Shown here: in pieces, positions 41,394-51,000 of the stretch
Layout of the letters: each line of letters starts with the position of its first letter
Numbering within the stretch: position 1 is the stretch's first letter
DNA from: Eubacteriales bacterium
GTDB lineage: Bacteria; Bacillota; Clostridia; Lachnospirales; Lachnospiraceae
Direction: 5' to 3'
DNA length: 64,000 bases
Assembly: GCA_030526265.1 (NCBI GenBank)
Contig: JAUNDE010000006.1
Coordinates: forward strand, 1-64,000
Position numbers and translations under genes: made by a program
Notes under the pieces: model-generated
The model's database searches: none
What the model saw: the letters and a program-made list of their open reading frames with translations, nothing else
Told to the model about the DNA's origin: nothing

Positions 41394-43304
41394 ATGATTA
41401 AATTAGTTGTTTTTGACCTTGATGGAACATTAGCAGAGCTTGGAAAAGGAATTGAATCTGAAAATATCTGCATGTTGAAAAAGCTGGAAGAGAGAGGAAT
41501 TCGAATTGCCATATGCTCTGGAAAACCGGCATACTATCTTTGTGGACTTCTGAGACAGATAGGATTAAAAAATCCTTTGATTGCAGGAGAAAATGGATCT
41601 GTTGTTCAGAGTGGAATTGATCTTCCGCCAAAGTCATTTTGGATTCAGCCCTATTCAGAAGCGGCAAAGAAAAGTATTGCATTTCTGAAAAAAGAATTTG
41701 ATAAAGCGTTGCCGGATATGTGGTATCAGCCAAATCTGGTTGGTCTTACACCGTTCCCGGAAAAGGAAGAGGATTTTGAAGTGATTCAGTCAATCGTTGA
41801 TCAGAACAGCGATAAGATCATAGATATCGATATTTATCGTCACATTGATTGTTTTGATTTTATGCCCGTGGGACTCAGCAAGAAAGCCGGAATTATCAGG
41901 CTTGAGGAGATGCTGGGGGTGACTGCGGCAGAAGTAGCATGTGTGGGAGACGGTGTCAATGACTACCCGATGTTTGAGCATGCGGGACTTGCTCTTGGAA
42001 TCCGGATCGAGGAGGACGAACGTGTGGATCTGAACTTCACCAATGTTCATGAAGCGCTGAAATATCTGATCGATAAGACCGAAGAAAAATATGTGATAGA
42101 TTCTGCACAGAACAAAGAGTTTTTGAAAGACATGATGGAAAGACTGCTTGTGTTTGGTCATAAATTCCCGTCACCGGGCGGCGGCTCTTACTATCTGGGT
42201 GATGACGGAACCCCGTGGAAGGAGAGAGCCCGCGAGACATGGATCACATCCAGAATGGCTCATGTCTACAGCATCGGCAGCATGCTTGGACATGAGGGAA
42301 GTGAAGCGCTGGCGGATGCTGCATTAAAGGGCCTCCTCGGAGAACTGCACGATCAGAAAAATGGCGGATGGTACGCAGGGCTTACCGCAAAGGATGAGAT
42401 TCTGCCTACAAAGCAGTGCTATGCACATGCCTTCGTGATACTGGCTGCTACTTCTGCGGTGCTTGCAAAGAGACCTGGCGCCGATGCATTGCTGAAGGAT
42501 GCACTGGAAATATATGATAAATTCTTCTGGGATGAAGAGGAAGGATTGTCCAAAGATACGTGGGACACAGATTTTGAAATACTCAGCGATTATCGCGGAT
42601 TGAATGCAAATATGCACAGCGTAGAGGCATTTCTGGCAGCTGCAGATGTGACCGGAGATGAGAAATATCGTGTGAGAGCCGGACGGATCATAGACCGTGT
42701 GATCGGATGGGCACGGGCAAACAAATGGAGGATCCCAGAGCACTTCACAGAAAAATGGGAAGAGAATCTGGAATGCAACAAAGAAAAACCGGACGATCCG
42801 TTCAAACCATATGGCGCGACACCGGGACATGGAATCGAGTGGGCACGTCTGATCGTGCAGTGGGCAAGCTCAGCCTGTCCTAAGGAGCAGATGCTTCCGT
42901 ATATTGAAGCGGCAGAACAGCTGTTTCACCGTGCGGTCACAGATGCGTGGAATGTAGACGGGGCACCGGGGATCTGTTACACGACAGACTGGAACGGAGA
43001 TCCGATCGTACATGACAGGATGCACTGGACGCTTGCTGAGGCGATCAATACATCGGCGTGCCTGTATCATGTGACCGGAAAGGCGGCATATGCCTGGAAG
43101 TATTATGAGTTCATGAAATATCTGGACGAGAAAGTGCTGGATCATGAAACAGGATCGTGGTTCCATCAGCTTGACCGAGACAATCAGCTTCTGAATACTG
43201 TGTGGCCGGGGAAATCTGATCTGTACCATGCATTGCAGGCAACGCTGATCCCATATAGCCCGGTGGATCTGTCGATTGCCGTTTCGGTAAAAAATAAAAT
43301 TTGA
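41394..43304 (+). CDS. Fusion of HAD phosphatase and AGE-family sugar isomerase/epimerase
   Basis: A 636-residue two-domain protein. Residues 1-225 are a HAD phosphatase (FDLDGTLAE with Asp8/Asp10, ICSGKPAYY, and CVGDGVNDYPMF). Residues 240-630 form an alpha/alpha-barrel of the N-acylglucosamine 2-epimerase family (AGE/YihS/mannose isomerase): RETWITSRMAHVYSIGS, a central helical region, PGHGIEWARL at about 478-487, and HWTLAEAINTSA. AGE enzymes interconvert free aldoses and ketoses or epimerise C2. The fusion suggests that a phosphorylated sugar is dephosphorylated and then isomerised, or the regulation of free-sugar levels. The exact substrate is unknown. Confidence 0.85.
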   Translation: MIKLVVFDLDGTLAELGKGIESENICMLKKLEERGIRIAICSGKPAYYLCGLLRQIGLKNPLIAGENGSVVQSGIDLPPKSFWIQPYSEAAKKSIAFLKKEFDKALPDMWYQPNLVGLTPFPEKEEDFEVIQSIVDQNSDKIIDIDIYRHIDCFDFMPVGLSKKAGIIRLEEMLGVTAAEVACVGDGVNDYPMFEHAGLALGIRIEEDERVDLNFTNVHEALKYLIDKTEEKYVIDSAQNKEFLKDMMERLLVFGHKFPSPGGGSYYLGDDGTPWKERARETWITSRMAHVYSIGSMLGHEGSEALADAALKGLLGELHDQKNGGWYAGLTAKDEILPTKQCYAHAFVILAATSAVLAKRPGADALLKDALEIYDKFFWDEEEGLSKDTWDTDFEILSDYRGLNANMHSVEAFLAAADVTGDEKYRVRAGRIIDRVIGWARANKWRIPEHFTEKWEENLECNKEKPDDPFKPYGATPGHGIEWARLIVQWASSACPKEQMLPYIEAAEQLFHRAVTDAWNVDGAPGICYTTDWNGDPIVHDRMHWTLAEAINTSACLYHVTGKAAYAWKYYEFMKYLDEKVLDHETGSWFHQLDRDNQLLNTVWPGKSDLYHALQATLIPYSPVDLSIAVSVKNKI

Positions 43305-43396
43305 TTGTTGAAATATCCGTGGATATCTCTTTATTAGTCTTGTCAAATGACATAAAAATCCAGAATGATTTTCAAAAAATTCATACATTATTTGTA

Positions 43397-43425
43397 TTGA
43401 AAGAAAGGTGGATGGGCAGTAATAT
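43397..43425 (+). promoter_or_regulatory. Promoter of the acyltransferase gene
   Basis: TTGAAA (43397-43402), 17-base spacer, TAATAT (43420-43425). The ATG follows at 43465 behind GGGGTGATTTGAG. Confidence 0.7.
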
Positions 43426-43464
43426 AGGATGGGTTGAAAAATTAGAATTTTGGGGTGATTTGAG

Positions 43465-44478
43465 ATGAATGGATCCGATGTGAACCAGCATTTTCACACG
43501 ATAAAAAAAGAAAAGACAGACAACAAGAGAGAATATCTATTTGATAATTATAAAGTGCTCCTGATCCTTATGGTCGTTATGGGGCACTTTATTGAGCCAT
43601 GTACAGATAACAATACGTTTCTCTATGAATTGAAATGGATCATTTTCTCAGTGCACATGCCGGCTTTTGTCTTTGTGTCCGGTTATTTTTCGAAAAAAGA
43701 TCCTTCTATGAAGAAGCTGGTCAAGGGACTGGTGATCCCATATTTTGTATATGAGATCATCTACTATCTGCTGTATACGTTTGTGCTTCATAAGAGTACA
43801 GGACTCTATTTTGCGAGACCGAAATTCTCGCTCTGGTATCTGATGGCACTTTTTGTATGGAAGCTTGCGACTCCATATGTGAAGAAGATTCCGTTTTATT
43901 TGATGATATCGATCGGAATGGGATTGATCGTGGGATTGTTTGATATCGGAAATTTTCTTACTATACCACGGATCGTATTCTTTTTCCCGTTTTTCCTTGC
44001 GGGTACCGAATTTGACAGTTCCATTATCATACAGCTGCGTGACAGATTTCGCTCGGCTGCAGCTTTTGCGATCCTCACTGCGATGGTCACGTGGCTTTTT
44101 GTGGATAACCGGCATCATAATCTGTCGGTGAAGGTGTTTTATGGAAGACAGTCGTATGATGAGATCGGGCTGGATGCGATCGACGGAATACTGATCCGGT
44201 GTGCCTGCTATCTGATCTCATTTATTTTGATTTATTTGCTGATGTTTATTGTCCCGGCGAAGAAAAAGAGGTATTCTTACCTTGGGCAGAGAACAATGCC
44301 GGTTTATATTTTTCATGGGATGATCTACAGCTGTCTCGAGTATGGTACATCGATACTTCAGAAAGTTGAGAGTGCGCAGGAAAGTGCTGTTTTGCTTACG
44401 GCATGCGTGGCGCTTGTCTGGGTTCTCGGGCAGAAGCCGTTCTTCGAACTGACGAACAGGATCTCCAACCTGATATAA
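43465..44478 (+). CDS. Membrane acyltransferase, acyltransferase-3 family
   Basis: A 337-residue protein with about ten membrane segments. The start FDNYKVLLILMVVMGHFIEP, with the conserved His in the first segment, followed by HMPAFVFVSGYFSKK, is that of acyltransferase-3/fucose 4-O-acetylase-like enzymes, which transfer acyl groups to surface glycans or lipids. A C-terminal block (MPVYIFHGMIY) fits too. It has its own promoter. The acceptor is not known; no glycan genes are adjacent. Confidence 0.85.
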   Translation: MNGSDVNQHFHTIKKEKTDNKREYLFDNYKVLLILMVVMGHFIEPCTDNNTFLYELKWIIFSVHMPAFVFVSGYFSKKDPSMKKLVKGLVIPYFVYEIIYYLLYTFVLHKSTGLYFARPKFSLWYLMALFVWKLATPYVKKIPFYLMISIGMGLIVGLFDIGNFLTIPRIVFFFPFFLAGTEFDSSIIIQLRDRFRSAAAFAILTAMVTWLFVDNRHHNLSVKVFYGRQSYDEIGLDAIDGILIRCACYLISFILIYLLMFIVPAKKKRYSYLGQRTMPVYIFHGMIYSCLEYGTSILQKVESAQESAVLLTACVALVWVLGQKPFFELTNRISNLI

Positions 44479-44506
44479 AACTGAGTAATGTGAGGATTTC
44501 ACGGAT

Positions 44507-45844
44507 ATGAATATTACGATATCGGATATAAAGAAAAAAATGAATCCGTTCCGGATCATTGTGTGTGGCTTTGCCGGTGTGATACTGGTAGGGGCACTGC
44601 TTTTGATGCTTCCTGTGTCGTCTGCTTCCGGAGAAGCGACACCATTTATTGATTCCTTATTTACTTCGACAACGTCTGTGTGCGTGACAGGACTTGTCGT
44701 TCGGGACACAGGCACTTACTGGTCTGTATTTGGTCAGTTTATTATTCTCATTCTGATTCAGATCGGTGGACTGGGAGTTGTCACAGTCGCGGTATTTCTG
44801 GCACTGCTTTCCAAACGTAAGATCGGGCTTTACCAGAGAAACATCATACAGGAGGCGGTTGCGGCGCCTCATATCGGAGGAATCGTAAAGCTGACAAATT
44901 TCATTCTGAAGTCGACGTTTGTGATCGAGCTTCTCGGAGCACTATTGCTTCTGACCGTATTTGGAAAGGAATTTGGTCCCGGAAAAGGGATCTGGATGTC
45001 TGTTTTCCATTCGATTTCTGCATTCTGTAACGCTGGTCTTGATCTGATGGGAACGTATGAGCCATATGGTTCGCTTACGAGATATATTGATCATCCGTTC
45101 ATTAACCTTGTGATCATAAGCCTGATCATCATCGGAGGAATCGGATTTTTGACATGGGATGATATCTGTGTACATAAGTTTTCGTTTAAAAGGTACAGGA
45201 TGCAAAGTAAAGTGATTCTGTGCACGACGGCTCTTCTGATCGTGTTCCCGGCAGTCTTCTTTTTCTTTTTTGAATTCGGGGATATGCCGATGAGACAGCG
45301 CATCTTAAGTTCCCTGTTTCAGGCGGTCACACCGAGAACAGCCGGTTTTAATACCGCAGATCTGACGGCGATGTCAGAAGCCGGACAGCTGGTCACGATT
45401 TTTCTGATGATGATCGGAGGATCTCCGGGATCTACCGCCGGAGGTATGAAGACTACGACATTTGCCGTTCTGGTCGGATGTGCAGTCGCCGTCTTTCGAA
45501 GAAGAGACAGCGTGCAGTTTTTTGGACGAAGGATCTGCGAGGACGTGATCCTTACGGTAGCAACATTATTATTCATTTACACGTCACTGCCTGTGACGGG
45601 CGCGGTTATCATCAGCATGGTTGAGGGATTACCGATGATGGCATGCCTGTTCGAGACAGTGTCGGCAATGGCGACGGTAGGACTTTCGCTTGGCATTACG
45701 CCGGGACTGTCACTTGTCTCCAAGATCATTTTGATCATACTGATGTTTTTCGGAAGAGTGGGCGGACTGACGATCATTTATGCCGCTGCAGGAGGAAGAA
45801 CACATATGGGAAGATTGCCGCAGGATAAAATCACAGTTGGATAG
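44507..45844 (+). CDS. TrkH/KtrB-family potassium uptake membrane subunit
   Basis: A 445-residue membrane protein with the fourfold M1-P-M2 repeat of this family. Selectivity-loop glycines are seen in the first repeat (TSVCVTGLVV), in SAFCNAGLDL, in TPRTAGFNTADL and in SAMATVGLSLG. It forms the ion pathway driven by sodium or membrane potential, with regulation by the cytoplasmic subunit encoded directly downstream. Length (445) fits KtrB rather than the longer TrkH of proteobacteria. Confidence 0.92.
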   Translation: MNITISDIKKKMNPFRIIVCGFAGVILVGALLLMLPVSSASGEATPFIDSLFTSTTSVCVTGLVVRDTGTYWSVFGQFIILILIQIGGLGVVTVAVFLALLSKRKIGLYQRNIIQEAVAAPHIGGIVKLTNFILKSTFVIELLGALLLLTVFGKEFGPGKGIWMSVFHSISAFCNAGLDLMGTYEPYGSLTRYIDHPFINLVIISLIIIGGIGFLTWDDICVHKFSFKRYRMQSKVILCTTALLIVFPAVFFFFFEFGDMPMRQRILSSLFQAVTPRTAGFNTADLTAMSEAGQLVTIFLMMIGGSPGSTAGGMKTTTFAVLVGCAVAVFRRRDSVQFFGRRICEDVILTVATLLFIYTSLPVTGAVIISMVEGLPMMACLFETVSAMATVGLSLGITPGLSLVSKIILIILMFFGRVGGLTIIYAAAGGRTHMGRLPQDKITVG

Positions 45845-45855
45845 GAGCGAAAAAA

Positions 45856-46503
45856 ATGAAAACAGTATTATTGATCGGACTTGGAAAATTCGGCAAATTT
45901 ATTGCAAAGGAATTGCAGAAGATTGGTCATGAGGTCATGGCGATCGATGAAAATGAGGAAAAAGTCAACGATGTGATGGAGTACGTAACGAGCGCTCAGA
46001 TCGGAGACTGTACGAAAGAAGAGTTTCTGAGAACCATTGGCGTCCGTAATTTTGATGTGTGCTTTGTCACGATCAGCGAGGATTTCCAGAGCTCTTTGGA
46101 GACGACACTGCTTTTGAAGGAAATGGGTGCAAAAATGGTTGTGTCCAGAGCGGAGCGTGACGGACAGGAAAAGCTCCTGCTTCGGAATGGAGCGGACAAA
46201 GTCATTTATCCGGAGAAACAGCTTGCCAAATGGTCTGCGATACGGTACACGTCGGATCATATCCTGGACTATATTTCTCTGGATGATGAACATGCGATCT
46301 TTGAGGTGGATGTGCCGGAAAAATGGGCAGGAAGGACCGTCGGTCAGATCGATATCCGAAAAATGTATGGAATCAATATCATGGGAGTGAAAAAGGGGAA
46401 TAATCTGAACCTTTCTGTCACTCCGGATACACTGCTTGACGATGATGATATTATTCTCGTTCTTGGAAAATATAAAAATCTTCAGAAATGCTTTAAAATA
46501 TGA
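45856..46503 (+). CDS. TrkA/KtrA-family potassium uptake regulatory subunit
   Basis: A 215-residue protein with an N-terminal RCK nucleotide-binding domain (LIGLGKFGKFIAKEL, then MAIDENEEKV and QIGDCTKEEFL) and a C-terminal RCK_C domain (about 135-215). It binds nucleotides and gates the partner channel encoded 11 bases upstream. RBS AGGAG is present. Confidence 0.93.
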   Translation: MKTVLLIGLGKFGKFIAKELQKIGHEVMAIDENEEKVNDVMEYVTSAQIGDCTKEEFLRTIGVRNFDVCFVTISEDFQSSLETTLLLKEMGAKMVVSRAERDGQEKLLLRNGADKVIYPEKQLAKWSAIRYTSDHILDYISLDDEHAIFEVDVPEKWAGRTVGQIDIRKMYGINIMGVKKGNNLNLSVTPDTLLDDDDIILVLGKYKNLQKCFKI

Positions 46504-46558
46504 TCTGAAACAGAAGTTATCAGAGGTAAATGAAGAAAATGGAATCTCCAAAATTTTC

Positions 46559-46587
46559 TTGTAAATAATAGGAATCAGTACTATTAT
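46559..46587 (+). promoter_or_regulatory. Promoter of the flavin reductase-rubredoxin gene
   Basis: TTGTAA (46559-46564), 17-base spacer, TATTAT (46582-46587). Confidence 0.7.
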
Positions 46588-46634
46588 AGAAATATAGATT
46601 TGCGTATACAGCAAAGGGAAAAGGAGTCGGACAA

Positions 46635-47255
46635 ATGGATAAAAAAGCATTATATCAACTGAGTTACGGAGTATTTATGCTGTCAACAAAGACAGCGGAT
46701 AAGGCGAATGGATGTATCACGAATACATGTATTCAGGTGGCAAATTCTCCTGAGCGTGTGGCTATATCAGTATTGAACACCAATTATACGTGTGATCTGA
46801 TCAAAGAGAGCGGCATTTTCACAGTCAGTCTGCTGGATGAGACATGTACATTCGAGACGATCAAGCATTTCGGATTCCAGTCAGGAAGAAATGTGAATAA
46901 ATTTGAGAGCATGACACTTCCGGAAGACATCAACGGAGTTCCGTATCTTGGATGGCAGACATGTGCAGTGATCAGCTGCAAAGTAGTTGAGAGCTATGAA
47001 CTTGGAAGCCATACATTATTTATCGCTGAAATTCAGGATGCCAAACGGTTAAATGATCATGCACCTCTTACTTATGCGGATTATCAGAATCGTGTGAAAC
47101 CAAAACCGCAGCAGGTAAAGAACGACAGAGAGATCGTAGGATGGAGATGTAAGATCTGTAAATATGTGTATGAAGGCAGCGAACTGCCGGCTGATTTCAC
47201 ATGTCCGCTCTGTGGTCATGACAAAGATGATTTCGAACCAATCTACAAAGATTAA
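46635..47255 (+). CDS. Flavin reductase-rubredoxin fusion (high-molecular-weight rubredoxin)
   Basis: A 206-residue two-domain protein. Residues 1-150 are a flavin reductase-like FMN-binding domain (YGVFMLSTKTADKANGCITN). Residues 160-206 are a rubredoxin with two Cys pairs (CKICKYVYEG and CPLCGHDKDDFE) that bind one iron. In anaerobes such proteins pass electrons from NAD(P)H to oxygen- or NO-reducing flavodiiron proteins. The gene has its own promoter and terminator. Confidence 0.9.
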   Translation: MDKKALYQLSYGVFMLSTKTADKANGCITNTCIQVANSPERVAISVLNTNYTCDLIKESGIFTVSLLDETCTFETIKHFGFQSGRNVNKFESMTLPEDINGVPYLGWQTCAVISCKVVESYELGSHTLFIAEIQDAKRLNDHAPLTYADYQNRVKPKPQQVKNDREIVGWRCKICKYVYEGSELPADFTCPLCGHDKDDFEPIYKD

Positions 47256-47270
47256 ATATATGAGAACCAG

Positions 47271-47299
47271 GGGATTTCACAGATGTGGAATCCCTTTTT
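47271..47299 (+). terminator. Terminator after flavin reductase-rubredoxin gene
   Basis: GGGATTTCAC (47271-47280) pairs with GTGGAATCCC (47285-47294, one G-U), followed by five T. Confidence 0.88.
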
Positions 47300-47359
47300 G
47301 TTGATTATTCATACTATATGCTGTAATCGGCTGAGCGCTGATACCTGTCAAGAATTCAC

Positions 47360-47388
47360 TTTATTAATCCCTGATTTTATATTATAAT
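47360..47388 (+). promoter_or_regulatory. Possible promoter of the molybdenum hydroxylase operon
   Basis: TATAAT (47383-47388) with a weak -35 TTTATT (47360-47365) at 17 bases; start codon at 47436. Confidence 0.5.
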
Positions 47389-47435
47389 ATATTAGTACGG
47401 GTAATGAGCAATAATAAGCGGAGGAGAATATTATA

Positions 47436-48248
47436 ATGCTTAAGATAAAAGATTATGTGAAGGCGGAAAGTCTCGGGCAGGCATATGAACTGAATCAGAA
47501 AAAAGCAAATCGAATCATCGGAGGAATGCTCTGGATGAAGATGTCAGATGCGCAGATTCAGACGGCGATCGACCTTTCGGGACTCGGACTTGATCAGATA
47601 GAAGAAACAGATGAGGAGTTTTCAATTGGATGTATGACAACGCTTCGTCAGCTTGAACTGCATGAGGGGCTGAATACATATACAAACGGTGCTGTGCGAG
47701 AGAGCGTGAGACATATTGTCGGCGTACAGTTTCGCAATCTTGCTACCATTGGCGGCAGTATTTTCGGGAGATATGGATTCTCGGATGTACTCACGTGCTT
47801 TATGGGGCTTGATGCATATGTGGAATTGTACAAAGGCGGAATTGTAACGCTGGAGGCATTTGCGGATATGCCAAAGGACAATGATATTCTCGTGCGCGTG
47901 ATCGTGAAAAAGAAAGCGCAGAGATGCGTCTATCTGTCTCACAGAAATACAAAGACCGATTTCCCTGTGATCGCATGTATGGTGTCGCTTCAGGAAAATG
48001 CGGGGAAAGTGGTTATCGGTGCGAGGCCGGGAAAGGCGATGGCACTGCATCTGAGCGGGGAACAGATGAAAATTCTGAACAGTGCAGATGTGAGTGAAAC
48101 GTGTGTGAAGAAGATTGCAGAGGAGATCTCGGCAGATGTTCCGACAGACTCGAACATCCGGGCAAGTGCACAGTACAGAAGTCATCTGATCCGCGTTCTT
48201 GTCCGCAGAGCAATCATGCAGCTTGTAAAGGAAGGAGGATGTGAGTAA
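47436..48248 (+). CDS. Molybdenum hydroxylase, FAD-binding subunit (XdhB/CoxM type)
   Basis: A 270-residue protein with the FAD-binding regions of this family: an early RIIGGMLWMK and the central VGVQFRNLATIGGSIFGRYGFSDVL. A C-terminal CO dehydrogenase flavoprotein region follows. It carries electrons from the FeS clusters to NAD or another acceptor. The first glycine motif is less regular than usual (GGMLW in place of GGGTD). Its stop overlaps the start of the FeS subunit by one base. Confidence 0.85.
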   Translation: MLKIKDYVKAESLGQAYELNQKKANRIIGGMLWMKMSDAQIQTAIDLSGLGLDQIEETDEEFSIGCMTTLRQLELHEGLNTYTNGAVRESVRHIVGVQFRNLATIGGSIFGRYGFSDVLTCFMGLDAYVELYKGGIVTLEAFADMPKDNDILVRVIVKKKAQRCVYLSHRNTKTDFPVIACMVSLQENAGKVVIGARPGKAMALHLSGEQMKILNSADVSETCVKKIAEEISADVPTDSNIRASAQYRSHLIRVLVRRAIMQLVKEGGCE

Positions 48249-48721
48249 TGCAGATTACAATTACATTAAATGGGAAAAAGATTACCGAAGACATCCGGCC
48301 GGATCTGCTGTTGATTGATTTTGTGAGAAGCCATGGATGTTACAGTGTGAAACGCGGATGCGAGACATCGAACTGCGGACTTTGCACGGTATTTATGGAT
48401 GGGAAACCGGTTCTTTCCTGCTCTGTACTCGCGGCACGTGCGGCAGGACATCAGATTGATACGCTGGAGGGGCTTCAGGAAGAGGCGGAAGAGTTTGGCG
48501 CATTTATTGCAGATCAGGGAGCGGAACAGTGCGGGTTCTGTAATCCGGGGATGGTCATGAATGCGATTGCTCTGTTTCGGGAAAATGAAGATCCGACAGA
48601 TGATGAGATAAAAGAATTTCTTGCAGGAAATCTTTGCCGTTGTTCTGGCTACGAAGGTCAGCTTCGCGGAATAAAGGAATTTCTGTCATACAGAAAGAAG
48701 AGAGGTGAATCATGCGAGTAG
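48248..48721 (+). CDS. Molybdenum hydroxylase, [2Fe-2S] subunit
   Basis: A 157-residue protein with two FeS sites. The plant-type ferredoxin site appears as CETSNCGLC with a later Cys (LSCSV), and the second helical site as CGFCNPGMVM and LCRCSGYEG. It relays electrons between the molybdenum and FAD subunits. Both flanking genes overlap it, so the three subunits are translationally coupled. Confidence 0.93.
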   Translation: MQITITLNGKKITEDIRPDLLLIDFVRSHGCYSVKRGCETSNCGLCTVFMDGKPVLSCSVLAARAAGHQIDTLEGLQEEAEEFGAFIADQGAEQCGFCNPGMVMNAIALFRENEDPTDDEIKEFLAGNLCRCSGYEGQLRGIKEFLSYRKKRGESCE

Positions 48722-51000
48722 TAGGACAGCCAATCAGAAAGAAAGATGCGATGGCGCTTGTGACCGGTAAGCCGGTATATATGGATGATGTTGTGTCGAA
48801 GGACAGCCTGATCATTAAGCTGATCCGAAGCCCTCATGCAAATGCACTGGTCAAAAAAGTTGATGCCTCAAGAGCTCTGAAGATTCCGGGGATCGAGGCA
48901 GTATTTACCTGGGAGGATGTGCCGGGTAACCGTTTTACCATTGCGGGACAGACATATCCGGAGCCGAGTGCATATGACCGACTGATCCTTGATCAGCATG
49001 TGCGCTTCGTTGGAGATGCAGTGGCAATGGTAGTCGGCGCAGATGAGCAGTGCGTAGACCGTGCGATGAAGCTGGTAAAGGTTGAGTACGAAGTGCTGCC
49101 GGCGGTACTGGATTTCCATGAGGCGATGGACAACGAGATCCTTGTGCACCCGGAGGATGACTGGGAAGCGAAATGTCCGGTTGGAGCAGATAATAAAAGA
49201 AATCTTGTTGCACACGCAGAGGAAGAGCACGGTGAGATCGACAGGGTTATGTCGGAGTGTGAAGTGATTGTTGAGGAAACCTATCACACAAAGGCAAACC
49301 AGCAGGCGATGATGGAGACATTCCGTTCTTCCGCGTACCTCGATGAATATGGAAGGCTTGTGATATTAAGTTCTACACAGATCGTATACCATGTCCGCAG
49401 AATTATTTCCACAGCACTTGGTATCCCGAAGTCAAAGATCCGTGTAAAGAAACCGAGGATCGGCGGAGGATTTGGTGCGAAGCAGACAGCGGTATGTGAG
49501 ATGTATCCTGCGTTCGTGACATGGAAGACGGGGAAACCATCCAAGATCGTTTACAGCCGTGTGGAATCCCAGATCGCATCAAGTCCGCGTCATGAGATGG
49601 AAATGACAGTAAAGATCGGTGCGATGAAAGACGGACGCATCCGTGCGATCGATATGTATACATTGTCCAATTCGGGAGCGTACAGTGAGCACGGACCGAC
49701 AACGGTAGGACTCTCCGGTCACAAATCCATTCCACTTTACAATCAGGCGGAAGCACACCGTTTCGTGTATGACGTTGTATATACAAATGTGCTCTCAGCT
49801 GGCGCATATCGCGGATATGGCGCAACGCAGGGACTTTTCGCTGTGGAGAGTGCTGTGAACCAGCTTGCCGCAAAATTAAATATGGACCCGGTTGAGATCC
49901 GAAGAATGAATATGCTCCGTGAGGGAGAGATCATGCCGGCGTATTACGGAGAGCCGAATAACAGCTGTACGCTTGACCGCTGTCTTGACCGTGCGGCAGA
50001 GCTGATGAACTGGAATGAGAAATATCCGTGCACAGATATGGGCAATGGAAAAGTTCGAAGCGTCGGCGTTGGAATGGCGATGCAGGGGTCTTGTATCTCA
50101 AATATAGACGTTGGTTCTGCATCACTTCGACTGAATGAGGACGGATATTATACACTGAAGATCTCGGCGGCAGATATGGGAACCGGATGCGATACGATTC
50201 TTGCACAGATGGCAGCAGAGGTACTTGAGTGTGAGATCGATGACGTTGTCGTATATGGTGCAGATACGGATTCCACGCCGTATGATTCTGGATCGTATGC
50301 GTCAAGTACAACGTATATCACCGGAAAGGCTGTTGAAAAAGCAGGATATGCCCTGAGAGAAAAAATTATCAAGATGGCTGCACAGATGATGGGAGAATCA
50401 AAGGAACAGCTGGAATTCACGGGACAGGGAGTAAATAATCTGAAGACTGGAGAAATCTTAAGTCTTACGGATATCGGAACAGCTTCCATGTGCGGCAATA
50501 CGATGGCGCTTGAAGTGACAGAAAGTAATACATCTCCGATCTCACCGCCGCCGTATATGGCTGGAATGGTAGAGATCGAGCTCGACAAAGAGACCGGACA
50601 TGTGGAGATCCTTGATTATGTAGCGGTTGTGGACTGTGGAACGGTGGTCAACCCGAACCTTGCCAGAGTTCAGCTCGAAGGCGGTCTTGCACAGGGAATC
50701 GGAATGACGCTTTATGAAGATATTTCATATTCAGAAAGAGGACAGCTCCTTCAGAACTCGCTGATGCAGTACAAGATCCCTACAAGAATGGATATCGGAA
50801 ACATCCGCTCTGAATTCTGCCCGAGCTATGAAAAGACGGGTCCTTTCGGTGCGAAATCGATCGGAGAGCTTGTGATCAATACGCCGCTCCCGGCACTGAC
50901 GCATGCGATCTACAATGCGACAGGATTGTGGTTCAGAGAACTTCCGATCACGAGTGAGAAGATTGCGATGGGACTTTTGGAGAAGGAACAGTGCGAATAA
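48712..51000 (+). CDS. Molybdenum hydroxylase, molybdopterin-binding catalytic subunit
   Basis: A 762-residue catalytic subunit of the xanthine dehydrogenase/aldehyde oxidase family. Blocks that contact the molybdenum cofactor are visible: GGGFGAKQ, AYRGYGATQG, and the active-site Glu in KSIGELVINTPLPALTHAI near the C-terminus. It hydroxylates N-heterocycles such as purines or related substrates. The exact substrate is not told by the sequence. It overlaps the FeS gene by 10 bases and the MobA-like gene by 10 bases. Confidence 0.92.
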   Translation: MRVVGQPIRKKDAMALVTGKPVYMDDVVSKDSLIIKLIRSPHANALVKKVDASRALKIPGIEAVFTWEDVPGNRFTIAGQTYPEPSAYDRLILDQHVRFVGDAVAMVVGADEQCVDRAMKLVKVEYEVLPAVLDFHEAMDNEILVHPEDDWEAKCPVGADNKRNLVAHAEEEHGEIDRVMSECEVIVEETYHTKANQQAMMETFRSSAYLDEYGRLVILSSTQIVYHVRRIISTALGIPKSKIRVKKPRIGGGFGAKQTAVCEMYPAFVTWKTGKPSKIVYSRVESQIASSPRHEMEMTVKIGAMKDGRIRAIDMYTLSNSGAYSEHGPTTVGLSGHKSIPLYNQAEAHRFVYDVVYTNVLSAGAYRGYGATQGLFAVESAVNQLAAKLNMDPVEIRRMNMLREGEIMPAYYGEPNNSCTLDRCLDRAAELMNWNEKYPCTDMGNGKVRSVGVGMAMQGSCISNIDVGSASLRLNEDGYYTLKISAADMGTGCDTILAQMAAEVLECEIDDVVVYGADTDSTPYDSGSYASSTTYITGKAVEKAGYALREKIIKMAAQMMGESKEQLEFTGQGVNNLKTGEILSLTDIGTASMCGNTMALEVTESNTSPISPPPYMAGMVEIELDKETGHVEILDYVAVVDCGTVVNPNLARVQLEGGLAQGIGMTLYEDISYSERGQLLQNSLMQYKIPTRMDIGNIRSEFCPSYEKTGPFGAKSIGELVINTPLPALTHAIYNATGLWFRELPITSEKIAMGLLEKEQCE

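Noticed and set aside
43310..43330. Terminator after the HAD-AGE fusion gene
   Set aside because: The ATATCC/GGATAT hairpin is short with a tiny loop and interrupted T-run, too weak to call.
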